Part shown: positions 1 through 5,978 of the stretch, piece after piece
Position numbering within the stretch: the stretch's first letter is position 1
Layout: every line of letters begins with the position of its first letter
NCBI GenBank assembly: GCA_937871645.1
Contig: CALMPZ010000263.1
Location: forward strand, 1-6,076
Source of the DNA: an uncultured Polymorphobacter sp.
GTDB lineage: Bacteria > Pseudomonadota > Alphaproteobacteria > Sphingomonadales > Sphingomonadaceae
DNA: 6,076 nucleotides
Direction: 5' to 3'
The notes under the pieces: model-generated
Told to the model about the DNA's origin: nothing
Seen by the model: only the letters and a program-made list of their open reading frames with translations
Databases searched by the model: none
Program-made: the position numbers and the translations under genes

Positions 1-525
1 CGACGCGCCGCGCGCCGCGCGCAGCGCTGCCAGCAGCGCGGCGTTTTCATGCACCGCGACGACCGTGCGCCCCGGCCCGTTGACGTAGCTCGCCAGCGAT
101 TTGACGCTGTGCGCGCGCATGAACGCCAGCACGTCGTCACCGGCGCCGAAGCCCTCGCAATGCGCGAACAGTGCCGCGAGCCAGCCGTCGCAACCGGCCG
201 CGAGCGCTACCAGAAACGCATCGACGTCACCGTCGCAGCAACCGAGCAGCCCGAGCGACACGCGCTCGACCGGCCAGGCGCCGCTGCCGAACAGCGTGTT
301 GAGACTGCGCGGGTGGAAGGCCCGGTCACCCAGCGACGGATCCTCGCCGATGAAGGCGCGGATGTTGTGCAGCATCGGCAGCGCGGCGAAATTGATGTCA
401 GGATTCGCCGGGTCGGCATGGCCCGGTTTGCCGGGCGCGCAGCACCCCGCCAGAAACGACCGCAACGGCGCCATCTGCCCGTCGCGGACAGGAGCGAGCA
501 CCAGAAAATCCGATTGCGGGGTCAG
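1..525 (-). CDS. Conserved protein of unknown function, C-terminus outside window, probable CTG start
   Basis: An open frame of 175 codons runs off the left edge, so the 3' end is missing. Its composition is that of a real protein, with well-spaced hydrophobic and charged residues and GC-rich third positions. Visible motifs are QSDFLVLAPV near residues 4-13, PGHADP at 34-39, a cysteine pair at 28-29, GLLGCCDGD at 92-100, FAHCEGF at 120-126, MRAHSV at 136-141 and a YVNGPGRTV stretch at 147-155. From memory this pattern (HCEGF, then a helix with AHxV, then GRTV) recurs in a bacterial family of unassigned function, whose members usually begin M-x-x-QSDFLVLAPV. That alignment puts the start at the CTG (525-523), which follows a perfect AGGAGG by five bases. 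No ATG, GTG or TTG lies in frame for many codons upstream, and the first downstream candidate is GTG at codon 9, inside the conserved N-terminus. No signal peptide or membrane helix is seen, so it is probably cytoplasmic. It begins 34 bases after the stop of the gene at 560-1003 and is probably co-transcribed with it. No function can be assigned. Confidence 0.8.
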   Translation of the reverse strand, partial: MTPQSDFLVLAPVRDGQMAPLRSFLAGCCAPGKPGHADPANPDINFAALPMLHNIRAFIGEDPSLGDRAFHPRSLNTLFGSGAWPVERVSLGLLGCCDGDVDAFLVALAAGCDGWLAALFAHCEGFGAGDDVLAFMRAHSVKSLASYVNGPGRTVVAVHENAALLAALRAARGAS

Positions 526-530
526 CCGGG

Positions 531-536
531 CCTCCT
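531..536 (-). promoter_or_regulatory. Ribosome binding site (AGGAGG) that fixes a CTG start
   Basis: The minus strand reads AGGAGG here, a full Shine-Dalgarno match, and CTG follows after five bases (CCCGG). A GTG that overlaps the upstream TAG stop (562-558) opens only a 12-codon frame that ends at TGA just past this site. The site therefore serves the long frame starting at CTG 525. Confidence 0.7.
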
Positions 537-559
537 GTCGCGGGCTTCGGCGCTGGTCA

Positions 560-1003
560 CTAGGCCTTCGTCTTGAACTCGAGCACGAAGTCGATCAGCC
601 GCTTCTTGTTCCAATAGACTTTACCGAGATACAGCGTCGGCGCGACCTGACGGATCTCGTCGCGGATCCACTGCGCAACGATCGAGGTTTCGGAATAATC
701 GAGAACGATGCATTCCTTGCCGTCGAGCCAGCTTTTGTCCTTGTAGACTTTTGCGACAATCGCCTTGACGCCGAACGGCAGAATCTCGTTGCGCAAGAAC
801 CCGTGCTTGGCGTCGAAGACCTTGCCCTTCCAGGCAAAGAAATTGATCGCCTTGGCAATCTCGTCAGTAAAGGTTGTTCCCGGCGCGATGACCGCGAGGC
901 CGTCGGCTTCGCCGTCTGGGATTGTGCCTGCCGGGCTGGCGGTGAACAGCGCGTCGAGCTCGTCCTGGCTCATCTTCATCAGATCTTCGCTAGTCATGGC
1001 CAT
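560..1003 (-). CDS. Conserved small protein of unknown function (147 aa)
   Basis: The protein is 147 residues, soluble, with no signal peptide or membrane segment. Distinct stretches are an N-terminal acidic helix (TSEDLMKMSQDELDALF), then ASPAGTIPDGEADG, then FFAWKGKVFD, a SWLDGKECIVLDYSETS core, WIRDEIRQVAP, LYLGKVYW and a FVLEF C-terminus. I recall close relatives with the same order (PAGxIPDG, GKVFD, W-DGKECIVLDYS-TS, WIRDEIR-VAP, YLG-VYW) in other proteobacteria, annotated only as hypothetical. The alternating hydrophobic pattern suggests a mostly beta, possibly lipocalin-like fold, but that is inference. Three in-frame ATGs lie close together at 1012, 1003 and 997. GAGGGG at 1018-1013 is nine bases before the middle one, abuts the first and is too far from the third, so 1003 was chosen. 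The frame stays open upstream into the GGDEF-EAL gene, but only as a shadow. It probably forms an operon with the gene at 1-525. Confidence 0.85.
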   Translation of the reverse strand: MAMTSEDLMKMSQDELDALFTASPAGTIPDGEADGLAVIAPGTTFTDEIAKAINFFAWKGKVFDAKHGFLRNEILPFGVKAIVAKVYKDKSWLDGKECIVLDYSETSIVAQWIRDEIRQVAPTLYLGKVYWNKKRLIDFVLEFKTKA

Positions 1004-1012
1004 GGCGCGCAT

Positions 1013-1018
1013 CCCCTC
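1013..1018 (-). promoter_or_regulatory. Ribosome binding site choosing among three ATGs
   Basis: GAGGGG on the minus strand lies nine bases before the ATG at 1003-1001, a workable distance. The ATG at 1012 touches it directly and the ATG at 997 is fifteen bases away, so the middle start is favoured. Confidence 0.5.
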
Positions 1019-1061
1019 GCATTTTGGAAACGAAGTGTACGCAACTGCAACTGTGACGCAG

Positions 1062-1089
1062 TCTATACCCCTTGGCGCTGCCCCCGCAA
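1062..1089 (-). promoter_or_regulatory. Possible promoter for the 1003-to-1 gene pair
   Basis: In the 91-base gap after the GGDEF-EAL gene, the minus strand carries TTGCGG (1089-1084), a 16-base spacer and TATAGA (1067-1062), about 58 bases before the ATG at 1003. The -10 matches TATAAT well and the -35 only partly. No convincing terminator for the preceding gene was found, so read-through from the GGDEF-EAL gene remains possible. Confidence 0.3.
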
Positions 1090-1094
1090 GCCAG

Positions 1095-3092
1095 TCAGGC
1101 GACGCGCAACACGCTGATTTTGGCGGCGGCGCGCAGGTCGAGCCACTGCGCCATCGCTTCGGGTGGCAGCGCCGCGGTAAAGTGAAAGCCCTGCCCCTGC
1201 AGCACACCCATGTCGGCCAGCCGCACCAGTTGCTCGGGCGTTTCGATACCTTCGACGACGAGTTCGAGCCCCAGCCCCTGCGCCAGCCCGACGGTGGCGC
1301 GCACGACTTCGGCGGCGACGCCTTCGGCATTGGCAAAGTTGCGGTCGAGCTTGAGCGCGTCGAGCGGCAACCGCAGCAATTGCGACATGCCGGCATAGCC
1401 CGTCCCGAAATCATCGAGCGCCAGTCGCGCACCGCGCCGGCGCAGTGCCGTCAGCCGTTCACGCACGACTTCGGGGACGCGGTCGAGCAGCAGATCCTCA
1501 GTGATTTCAATTTCGAGGATCGACAGCGGCAGGCCGCACGCCGCGAGTTCGGCCTCGATCGTCGTCAGGATTGAATCGCGCGCCAGTTCGGGCTGGCCGA
1601 GGTTGATTGCGACACGTTCGATGCGGTGCCCCGACGCCAATAGCCCGGCGACCGCCGCGAACCCCGAGGCACGCAGATGCGACCCCAGCGCCAGCATCCA
1701 GCCCGAGCGCGTCGCAATGTCGAGGAATTCGTCAGGCGCAATGCGGCCCAACTGCGGGTGCTCCCAGCGCGCCAGCAGCTCCATGCCGAGCACGCGGCCG
1801 TCGCTCAACCGGACGATCGGCTGCAGCCAGGCGCGGGCTTCGGGCGGGCAGCCGTCGTGACGCTCGAACGCCTGCTTGATGATGATTTCACGGTCGAGCC
1901 GCGCGAAATCTTCGGGCAGCGCCGGATACAGCGTGCCGCGGGCGATTTCCTTGCCGCGCCGTGCCGCGTCATCGGCGGCGGCCAGCACCGCCTCCAGCCC
2001 GCGCGCGCCGTCATCGCCCCAGGCGACGCCGACAGTCGCCGAAATCGGCAGTTCGTTCGAATGGCGCGTCACCTCGCCCACCGGCATCAGCCCGGCGTGG
2101 ATGGTCGCGGCGTGCGCCAGCGTCGCCGCGCGGTCGCGGCCCAATATGGCGACGACGAACTCGTCCCCGCCCCAGCGCCCGAGCAGCATGTCGGCACCGG
2201 CAAAGCCCTTGAGCCGCCGCGTCAATTCGCACAGCAGCCGGTCGCCGGCGGCGTGGCCGTCGCTGTCATTGACCAGCTTGAACCAGTCGAGATCGATCAT
2301 CATCAGCCCGACGCTACCCGCCTGCGCCGCACGCCGGTCGAGCGCGGTGCGGAACGCCCGGCGGTTGAGCAGGCCGGTCAGCGGGTCGGTCGAGGCTTCG
2401 TCCGAAAGCCGGCTGGTGACGGCGCTGAGTTCGAGCGCCAGCGGCCGGAAGATCAGCTGCACTGTCAGCGCCAGCAGCGCCAGAATCGCCAAGGTCAGTG
2501 CGAGGTTGAGATCGATGATCGTCTGCCCCGCCGCCGCACCCGCGGCGATGTGCAGCCGCACCGCACGCTCCAGCCGCGACTGGAACGAGCCGCCGGCCTG
2601 GCGCTCGACTTCGCGCGCCTCCGAATTGATGGCGCTGGCGCTGACATCGGGGCTGGCGGCATCGCGCGCAAAATCGCGGGCGACACCCACCAGCCCGGCG
2701 ACGCCCGAATCGAGATATTGGTAGATCAGCCGCAAATCATCATTACCGCTCGCATCGGACATCGCCACGTCGCGCAGCACCCGGTGCTGCGCCTCGAGCG
2801 CGTCGCTGGCCTCGCCGAGCAGGACGATCTGCTTGGCACGTTCGGACCCGGTTTCCTCAGCAGCGTCGCGTGCCGCGAGCGCGATATCGAGCGCCAGCTT
2901 GCGCTGTTTGCTCGCAGTGGCAGTGACTTCGCTGTCGCGCGCGTGGCGCGTCGCCAGCCCGCCGAGCAGCATCCCCGACCCCAAGGCCAGCACGCCGATC
3001 AACCCGACGGCGAGCGCATAGCGCATGGTGACGCGGCGGTAGACGCCGTACGCCGACGGCGCCCGTGGTGCCATGTTCACGACCACCGCCAT
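1095..3092 (-). CDS. Membrane-bound GGDEF-EAL protein (diguanylate cyclase / c-di-GMP phosphodiesterase)
   Basis: This 665-residue inner-membrane protein is predicted to make and/or degrade the second messenger c-di-GMP. Order of parts: a short basic cytoplasmic tail, a membrane helix about 24-47, a periplasmic helical sensor region about 48-193 with no recognised ligand motif, a second membrane helix about 194-215, a GGDEF domain about 230-390 and an EAL domain about 400-655. The cyclase domain keeps GGDEF at 308-312 and the metal and guanine residues D267, N275 and D284. The usual inhibitory RxxD site is absent: the equivalent positions are G299 and M302. The phosphodiesterase domain has ELL (438-440) in place of EAL but keeps E438, N497, E529, D560-D561 in DDFGTG, K581, E614, E617 and Q634, so it looks catalytically intact. 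The ATG overlaps the upstream gene's stop (TGATG), which indicates translational coupling. M7 and M23 are alternative starts. The direction of net activity cannot be read from sequence. Confidence 0.93.
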   Translation of the reverse strand: MAVVVNMAPRAPSAYGVYRRVTMRYALAVGLIGVLALGSGMLLGGLATRHARDSEVTATASKQRKLALDIALAARDAAEETGSERAKQIVLLGEASDALEAQHRVLRDVAMSDASGNDDLRLIYQYLDSGVAGLVGVARDFARDAASPDVSASAINSEAREVERQAGGSFQSRLERAVRLHIAAGAAAGQTIIDLNLALTLAILALLALTVQLIFRPLALELSAVTSRLSDEASTDPLTGLLNRRAFRTALDRRAAQAGSVGLMMIDLDWFKLVNDSDGHAAGDRLLCELTRRLKGFAGADMLLGRWGGDEFVVAILGRDRAATLAHAATIHAGLMPVGEVTRHSNELPISATVGVAWGDDGARGLEAVLAAADDAARRGKEIARGTLYPALPEDFARLDREIIIKQAFERHDGCPPEARAWLQPIVRLSDGRVLGMELLARWEHPQLGRIAPDEFLDIATRSGWMLALGSHLRASGFAAVAGLLASGHRIERVAINLGQPELARDSILTTIEAELAACGLPLSILEIEITEDLLLDRVPEVVRERLTALRRRGARLALDDFGTGYAGMSQLLRLPLDALKLDRNFANAEGVAAEVVRATVGLAQGLGLELVVEGIETPEQLVRLADMGVLQGQGFHFTAALPPEAMAQWLDLRAAAKISVLRVA

Positions 3093-3433
3093 CAGCCACG
3101 CCCCCGCAGATCATAGACAGGCTGAAAATTGCAGGCGCTGACGCCGAGGCAGCGTTCTCCGGCGAAGGCCAGCGCGACATGCCAGCCACCGCGCGGCCCC
3201 GGCTCAACCCAGTCGGCAACCGACTCGGGCAGCGCATCGAACACGTCATCGGCCTCGGTCGCGATGCGCAGCCGCGCCGGTGCACCAAGCAGCCCGAACA
3301 CTTGCGCCTCGGACGCGCCTGCGACATCGCCGGCGGCGGCCAGCGTGTCGCGCAAGCGCCGGGCGCCGCCGCGCTGCGCCACCAATAATGCCAATGCCTG
3401 CACCAGCACGAAACCCAGCAAACTCAAGCCCAT
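3092..3433 (-). CDS. Small single-helix membrane-anchored protein of unknown function (113 aa)
   Basis: The 113-residue protein has one N-terminal hydrophobic helix (about residues 3-19) and then arginines (RGGARRLRD). By the positive-inside rule this suggests an anchor with the remainder in the cytoplasm, though an uncleaved signal is possible. The soluble part includes VFGLLGAPARLRIA (45-58), an acidic run with DDVFDALPES (62-71), a GGWHVALAF strand (82-90) and two cysteines, C95 and C101, near the end (ERCLGVSACNFQPVYDL). I recognise no family. The start at 3433 has AAGGGA (3446-3441) seven bases upstream. The same frame stays open far upstream, but that part is antisense to the heme A synthase gene and has shadow composition (rich in R, H and Q), so it was excluded. 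Its TGA shares one base with the ATG of the GGDEF-EAL gene, so the two are probably made together. It may be an accessory or partner of that enzyme; this is inference from position only. Confidence 0.75.
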   Translation of the reverse strand: MGLSLLGFVLVQALALLVAQRGGARRLRDTLAAAGDVAGASEAQVFGLLGAPARLRIATEADDVFDALPESVADWVEPGPRGGWHVALAFAGERCLGVSACNFQPVYDLRGRG

Positions 3434-3559
3434 GATGCCGTCCCTTCGCGCCCTGCCCTTGTTCCAGAACGGCAGCGCCGCCGGATTTTCTAGGGTGAGG
3501 GATCGGCCGCGACGAACTGGCACTTGGCGAAGCGCCGCGCGCGCGGCATAGGGCGCGGC
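3434..3559. other. Divergent intergenic region between the c-di-GMP gene pair and the heme A synthase operon
   Basis: These 126 bases must hold promoters for both directions unless transcription enters from further away. A short AT-richer patch (GGATTTTCTAG, 3483-3493) is the only visible candidate core, and neither strand shows a good -35 and -10 pair around it. A ribosome binding site (AAGGGA on the minus strand, 3446-3441) serves the left gene and AGGG (3550-3553) serves the right one. No convincing terminator or operator was seen. Confidence 0.5.
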
Positions 3560-4603
3560 ATGACCCACGCCGCCCTGCCCGCCACCGCCCGTCCGCGCGC
3601 CGTTGCCATCTGGCTGCTGCTGATTGCGGCGATGGTGTTCGGCATCGTCGTCGTTGGCGGCATCACCCGGCTGACTGAATCCGGGCTGTCGATGGTGCGC
3701 TGGGAACCGATCAAGGGCGTACTGCCGCCGATGAGCCCCGACGCCTGGGCGCGCGAGTTCGCGGCCTACAAGGCCAGCCCGCAATACCAGAGCGTCAACG
3801 CCGGCATGACGCTGGCGGCGTTCAAGGGCATCTATTTCTGGGAATATCTCCACCGCCTGCTGGCGCGCAGCGTCGGCGTTGCTTTCGCGCTGCCTTTGCT
3901 GTGGTTTGCGTGGCGGCGGGCGATTCCGCCGGGCTACGGGCTGCGGCTCGGCATCATCCTGGCGCTCGGCGCGCTGCAGGGTGCGATCGGCTGGTGGATG
4001 GTGGCGTCGGGGCTGGTCGACCGGCCGGCGGTCGCGCACGAGCGGCTGGCGACGCATTTGCTGATGGCGCTGGCGATCATGTCGGCGTGCCTGTGGACGG
4101 CGCTCGACCTGCTCGGTGCCGGCCGTCCGGTGCGCGTGCGGCGCCCGACGGGCTGGATTGTGCCGTTCTTCTTGTTGCTCGTCGTGCAGATCGCCTTCGG
4201 GGCGTTCGTTGCGGGGCTGCGCGCCGGGCATATGTACAATATGTGGCCGCTGATGGGCGACGGGCTGGTGCCGCCCGACATGGGCATTTACGCGCCGCTG
4301 TGGCGCAACCTGCTCGACAATCCGGTGACCATCCAGTTCGTCCATCGCAGCCTTGCGGTGGTCGTGGCGGTGGCTGCCATATGGGTGGCGATGCGGCTGG
4401 TGCGCGCCGGGGCGCCGCATCACGGCGGCGCGCTCGCGGCGATGGTGCTGGTGCAATTCGCGCTCGGCGTGCTGACGCTGGTGCATGACGTGCCGATCGC
4501 GCTCGGCGTCGCGCACCAGGCAGGGGCAGCTCTGCTGCTCGCCGTCAGCGTTGTCGCAGCGCACTGGTGCTGGCAGGGGCGCGGCGCTAGGCTGTGCCGA
4601 TGA
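3560..4603 (+). CDS. ctaA: Heme A synthase, COX15/CtaA family
   Basis: This is the integral membrane enzyme that oxidises the C8 methyl of heme O to the formyl group of heme A, the cofactor of aa3-type cytochrome c oxidases. The 347 residues match the usual proteobacterial/mitochondrial COX15 length, with about eight hydrophobic helices. Signature stretches include GGITRLTESGLSMVRW (33-48), WEYLHRLLAR (94-103), a GLVDRP motif (151-156), RLATHL (162-167), an AGHMYNMWPLMGD stretch (222-234), QFVHR (259-263) and GVAHQAGAALLL (316-327). The four heme-ligand histidines expected for the family are H98, H166, H262 and H319, at equivalent places in the two four-helix halves. The cysteine pair of the Bacillus-type enzyme is absent, as usual for this subgroup. 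ATG 3560 has AGGG six bases upstream. A TTG at 3524 would add a basic 12-residue extension and is less likely. The stop overlaps the next start as ATGA. Confidence 0.96.
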   Translation: MTHAALPATARPRAVAIWLLLIAAMVFGIVVVGGITRLTESGLSMVRWEPIKGVLPPMSPDAWAREFAAYKASPQYQSVNAGMTLAAFKGIYFWEYLHRLLARSVGVAFALPLLWFAWRRAIPPGYGLRLGIILALGALQGAIGWWMVASGLVDRPAVAHERLATHLLMALAIMSACLWTALDLLGAGRPVRVRRPTGWIVPFFLLLVVQIAFGAFVAGLRAGHMYNMWPLMGDGLVPPDMGIYAPLWRNLLDNPVTIQFVHRSLAVVVAVAAIWVAMRLVRAGAPHHGGALAAMVLVQFALGVLTLVHDVPIALGVAHQAGAALLLAVSVVAAHWCWQGRGARLCR

Positions 4604-4965
4604 CCGAAATCGCCCTCAATGTGCTCGGCGCGCCGCTGGCGTCATGCTCGACCGAGCCGCTGACCGGCTGGCACCGCACCGGCTGCTGCAGCACCGATGC
4701 CAATGACACCGGCGTCCACACCGTTTGCGCAGTGATGACCGCCGAGTTCCTGGCGTTCAGCGCGGCGATGGGCAACGACCTGTCGACACCGCGCCCCGAT
4801 TATGGCTTTCCCGGCCTCAGCGAAGGCGACCGCTGGTGCCTGTGCGCGGCGCGCTGGGAAGAAGCCCGCATCGCCGGCTTTGCCCCCGATGTCGTGCTCG
4901 AGGCCTGCCACATCCGCACGCTCGAAACCGTAGCGCTTGGCCATCTGCAGGCCCATGCGGTCTGA
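4600..4965 (+). CDS. DUF2237 family protein (121 aa, cysteine-rich)
   Basis: The 121-residue soluble protein matches, from memory, the DUF2237 (COG3651) family nearly end to end: NVLGAPLASCS (7-17), PLTGWHRTGCC (20-30), GVHTVCAVMT (38-47), FLAFS (50-54), GNDLSTPRPDYGFPGL (58-73), GDRWCLCAARW (76-86) and VVLEACH (98-104). Seven cysteines (16, 29, 30, 43, 80, 82, 103) and H40 could bind metal or act in redox chemistry, but the family has no proven activity. There is no signal peptide, so it is probably cytoplasmic. ATG 4600 overlaps the heme A synthase stop by four bases (ATGA), pointing to coupled translation. An in-frame GTG at 4594 is possible, but the family alignment suits the ATG. The end overlaps the next gene by 11 bases. 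Confidence 0.92.
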   Translation: MTEIALNVLGAPLASCSTEPLTGWHRTGCCSTDANDTGVHTVCAVMTAEFLAFSAAMGNDLSTPRPDYGFPGLSEGDRWCLCAARWEEARIAGFAPDVVLEACHIRTLETVALGHLQAHAV

Positions 4966-5914
4966 GCTGCGCCTGGCTGTCGCGGCCGCCGCGCTGCTGC
5001 TGGTCGCGGCGGCGCCCGAAGCCGCGGTGACGCTGCCGTTCGCACCCCCGACAGGCGTGCCGATCCGCTATGACTGCACCGCGCTGCGCACGCTCGGCGG
5101 GCGGCCGCTGACGATCACCTCCGCGCATGAACTGCAATTCGCCGGCGCCGCCGACAAACGCAGCGTGCGCTGGACGGTCAAATCACTGGCAGTCAGCGGC
5201 GACGAGCCGGTGCGCGAACTGCTGCAGGCCACCGGCAGCGTCGTTGTCGGCCAGCCCGTCGACATCGCGCTCACTCCCGACGGCGCGGCGGGCGCGATCA
5301 CCAACGAGGCGGCACTGCGCGCGCATGTCCGCGCCGCCACCCCCGCGGTCAAGGCAGCGTTCGTGCCGATGTTCGCGCCGGCACCCGAAACGACCCGCAC
5401 CGCGCTGCAGACGCTGCTTGATGGCGAACTCGCGGCACTTGATCCACAAACGCCTGAGGAATTTGCCGCAAGCTGGCTCGAAGTCGTCGAGCCGCTGCTC
5501 GGTGGCGAGGCGCCGCTGGTCCCGGGCGTCGTCGTCGAAGCCGATGTCGAGGCGCAGGCGCCGATCGGCGGCGGGGCCTTGCGCTACAAACTGCGCTACG
5601 GGCTGCGCGACTATGTGCCGGGCAAAAGCGCGCAGGTGTTCCACGACCTGACCGCCGACCCCGAAGACGTCCAGCGCTACGCCGCCGAGATGGTCGCGCA
5701 GATGTTCCCCGACGCCGCGCCTGGCCAGAACGAGGCGACCGCGACGCGCGCCATCCTGTCGCAGATGACCAGCGCCACTCAAATCACCAGCGATATCAGC
5801 CTGCCGACGGGGCTGCGGACGCGCTTCAGCACCGCCACGACAACCGAATTGCCGGGCCGCCCGAAGCGCATCGAAAGCCGCGAATGTCGGCTGGCCACCA
5901 CGAAGGTATTATAA
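4955..5914 (+). CDS. Secreted (periplasmic) protein of unknown function (319 aa)
   Basis: The N-terminus has a clear Sec signal peptide: MRSELRLAV, a hydrophobic Ala/Leu core to about residue 19 and a probable cleavage after the alanines near 20-24 (AAPEAAV). There is no lipobox. The mature part begins with LPFAPPTGVPIRYDC and continues with alternating hydrophobic strands (HELQFAG, RSVRWTVKSLAV), a helical middle section (about 140-200) and further strands (GALRYKLRYGLRDYV). The only two cysteines, C41 and C311, sit at the two ends of the mature protein and could form a disulfide joining them. I recognise no named family. ATG 4955 lies inside the end of the DUF2237 gene, with a weak GCAGG three bases upstream, so it probably relies on coupled translation. 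An in-frame TTG at 4937 is unlikely because it would spoil the signal peptide start. The stop codon TAA and the preceding TTA, both rare in such GC-rich DNA, lie within a perfect palindrome. Confidence 0.85.
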   Translation: MRSELRLAVAAAALLLVAAAPEAAVTLPFAPPTGVPIRYDCTALRTLGGRPLTITSAHELQFAGAADKRSVRWTVKSLAVSGDEPVRELLQATGSVVVGQPVDIALTPDGAAGAITNEAALRAHVRAATPAVKAAFVPMFAPAPETTRTALQTLLDGELAALDPQTPEEFAASWLEVVEPLLGGEAPLVPGVVVEADVEAQAPIGGGALRYKLRYGLRDYVPGKSAQVFHDLTADPEDVQRYAAEMVAQMFPDAAPGQNEATATRAILSQMTSATQITSDISLPTGLRTRFSTATTTELPGRPKRIESRECRLATTKVL

Positions 5915-5919
5915 TACCT
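5904..5919. repeat. Perfect 16-bp AT-rich palindrome over the stop codon
   Basis: The sequence AGGTATTATAATACCT equals its own reverse complement. Its 10-base A/T core stands out in GC-rich DNA. It covers the TAA stop (5912-5914) of the secreted protein gene and contains a perfect TATAAT on each strand (plus strand 5910-5915). It could be a transcription factor operator or a promoter core for rplM. No -35 element is seen at the right distance on either strand. Confidence 0.7.
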
Positions 5920-5941
5920 CACGCGAATCCCGCCTATTTCC

Positions 5942-5970
5942 TTGCATTTTAGCGCGACTTCCACGATACG
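5942..5970 (+). promoter_or_regulatory. Possible rplM promoter
   Basis: TTGCAT (5942-5947), a 17-base spacer and GATACG (5965-5970) lie upstream of rplM. Each hexamer matches the sigma-70 consensus at only about half its positions. The spacing is ideal and the place is sensible for a ribosomal protein operon, but the TATAAT inside the palindrome at 5910-5915 is a rival -10. Confidence 0.3.
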
Positions 5971-5978
5971 CCGCTCGT

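Noticed and set aside
1070..1094. Possible terminator after the GGDEF-EAL gene
   Set aside because: Only a 4-bp CTTG/CAAG pairing with mismatched interior and no T-run was found.
101..1117. Plus-strand open frames across the left two unknown genes (also 49-576 and 765-1574)
   Set aside because: They have low-complexity Arg/Ala/Ser-rich composition, no family features and overlap two frames with recognisable conserved motifs.
1004..1432. Upstream extension of the 147-residue protein frame
   Set aside because: It runs through the end of the GGDEF-EAL gene in another frame. The ribosome binding site at 1013-1018 and the family-like N-terminus place the start at 1003.
1677..3116. Long plus-strand open frame antisense to the GGDEF-EAL gene
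   Set aside because: Its translation is rich in R, Q, H and A with no domain, and it mirrors a clear GGDEF-EAL protein. Long antisense frames are common in GC-rich DNA.
3534..3547. Perfect 14-bp palindrome GCCGCGCGCGCGGC before the heme A synthase start
   Set aside because: It is pure alternating G/C, which arises often by chance in this composition, and it does not cover the ribosome binding site.
3490..3714. Small minus-strand frame over the heme A synthase start, ending CQFVAADPSP
   Set aside because: It has no ribosome binding site or recognised family and mostly overlaps conserved heme A synthase codons.
3434..4564. Upstream extension of the minus-strand frame of the 113-residue protein
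   Set aside because: It is antisense to heme A synthase, is full of R, H, Q and P, and would bury a good start with a ribosome binding site at 3433.
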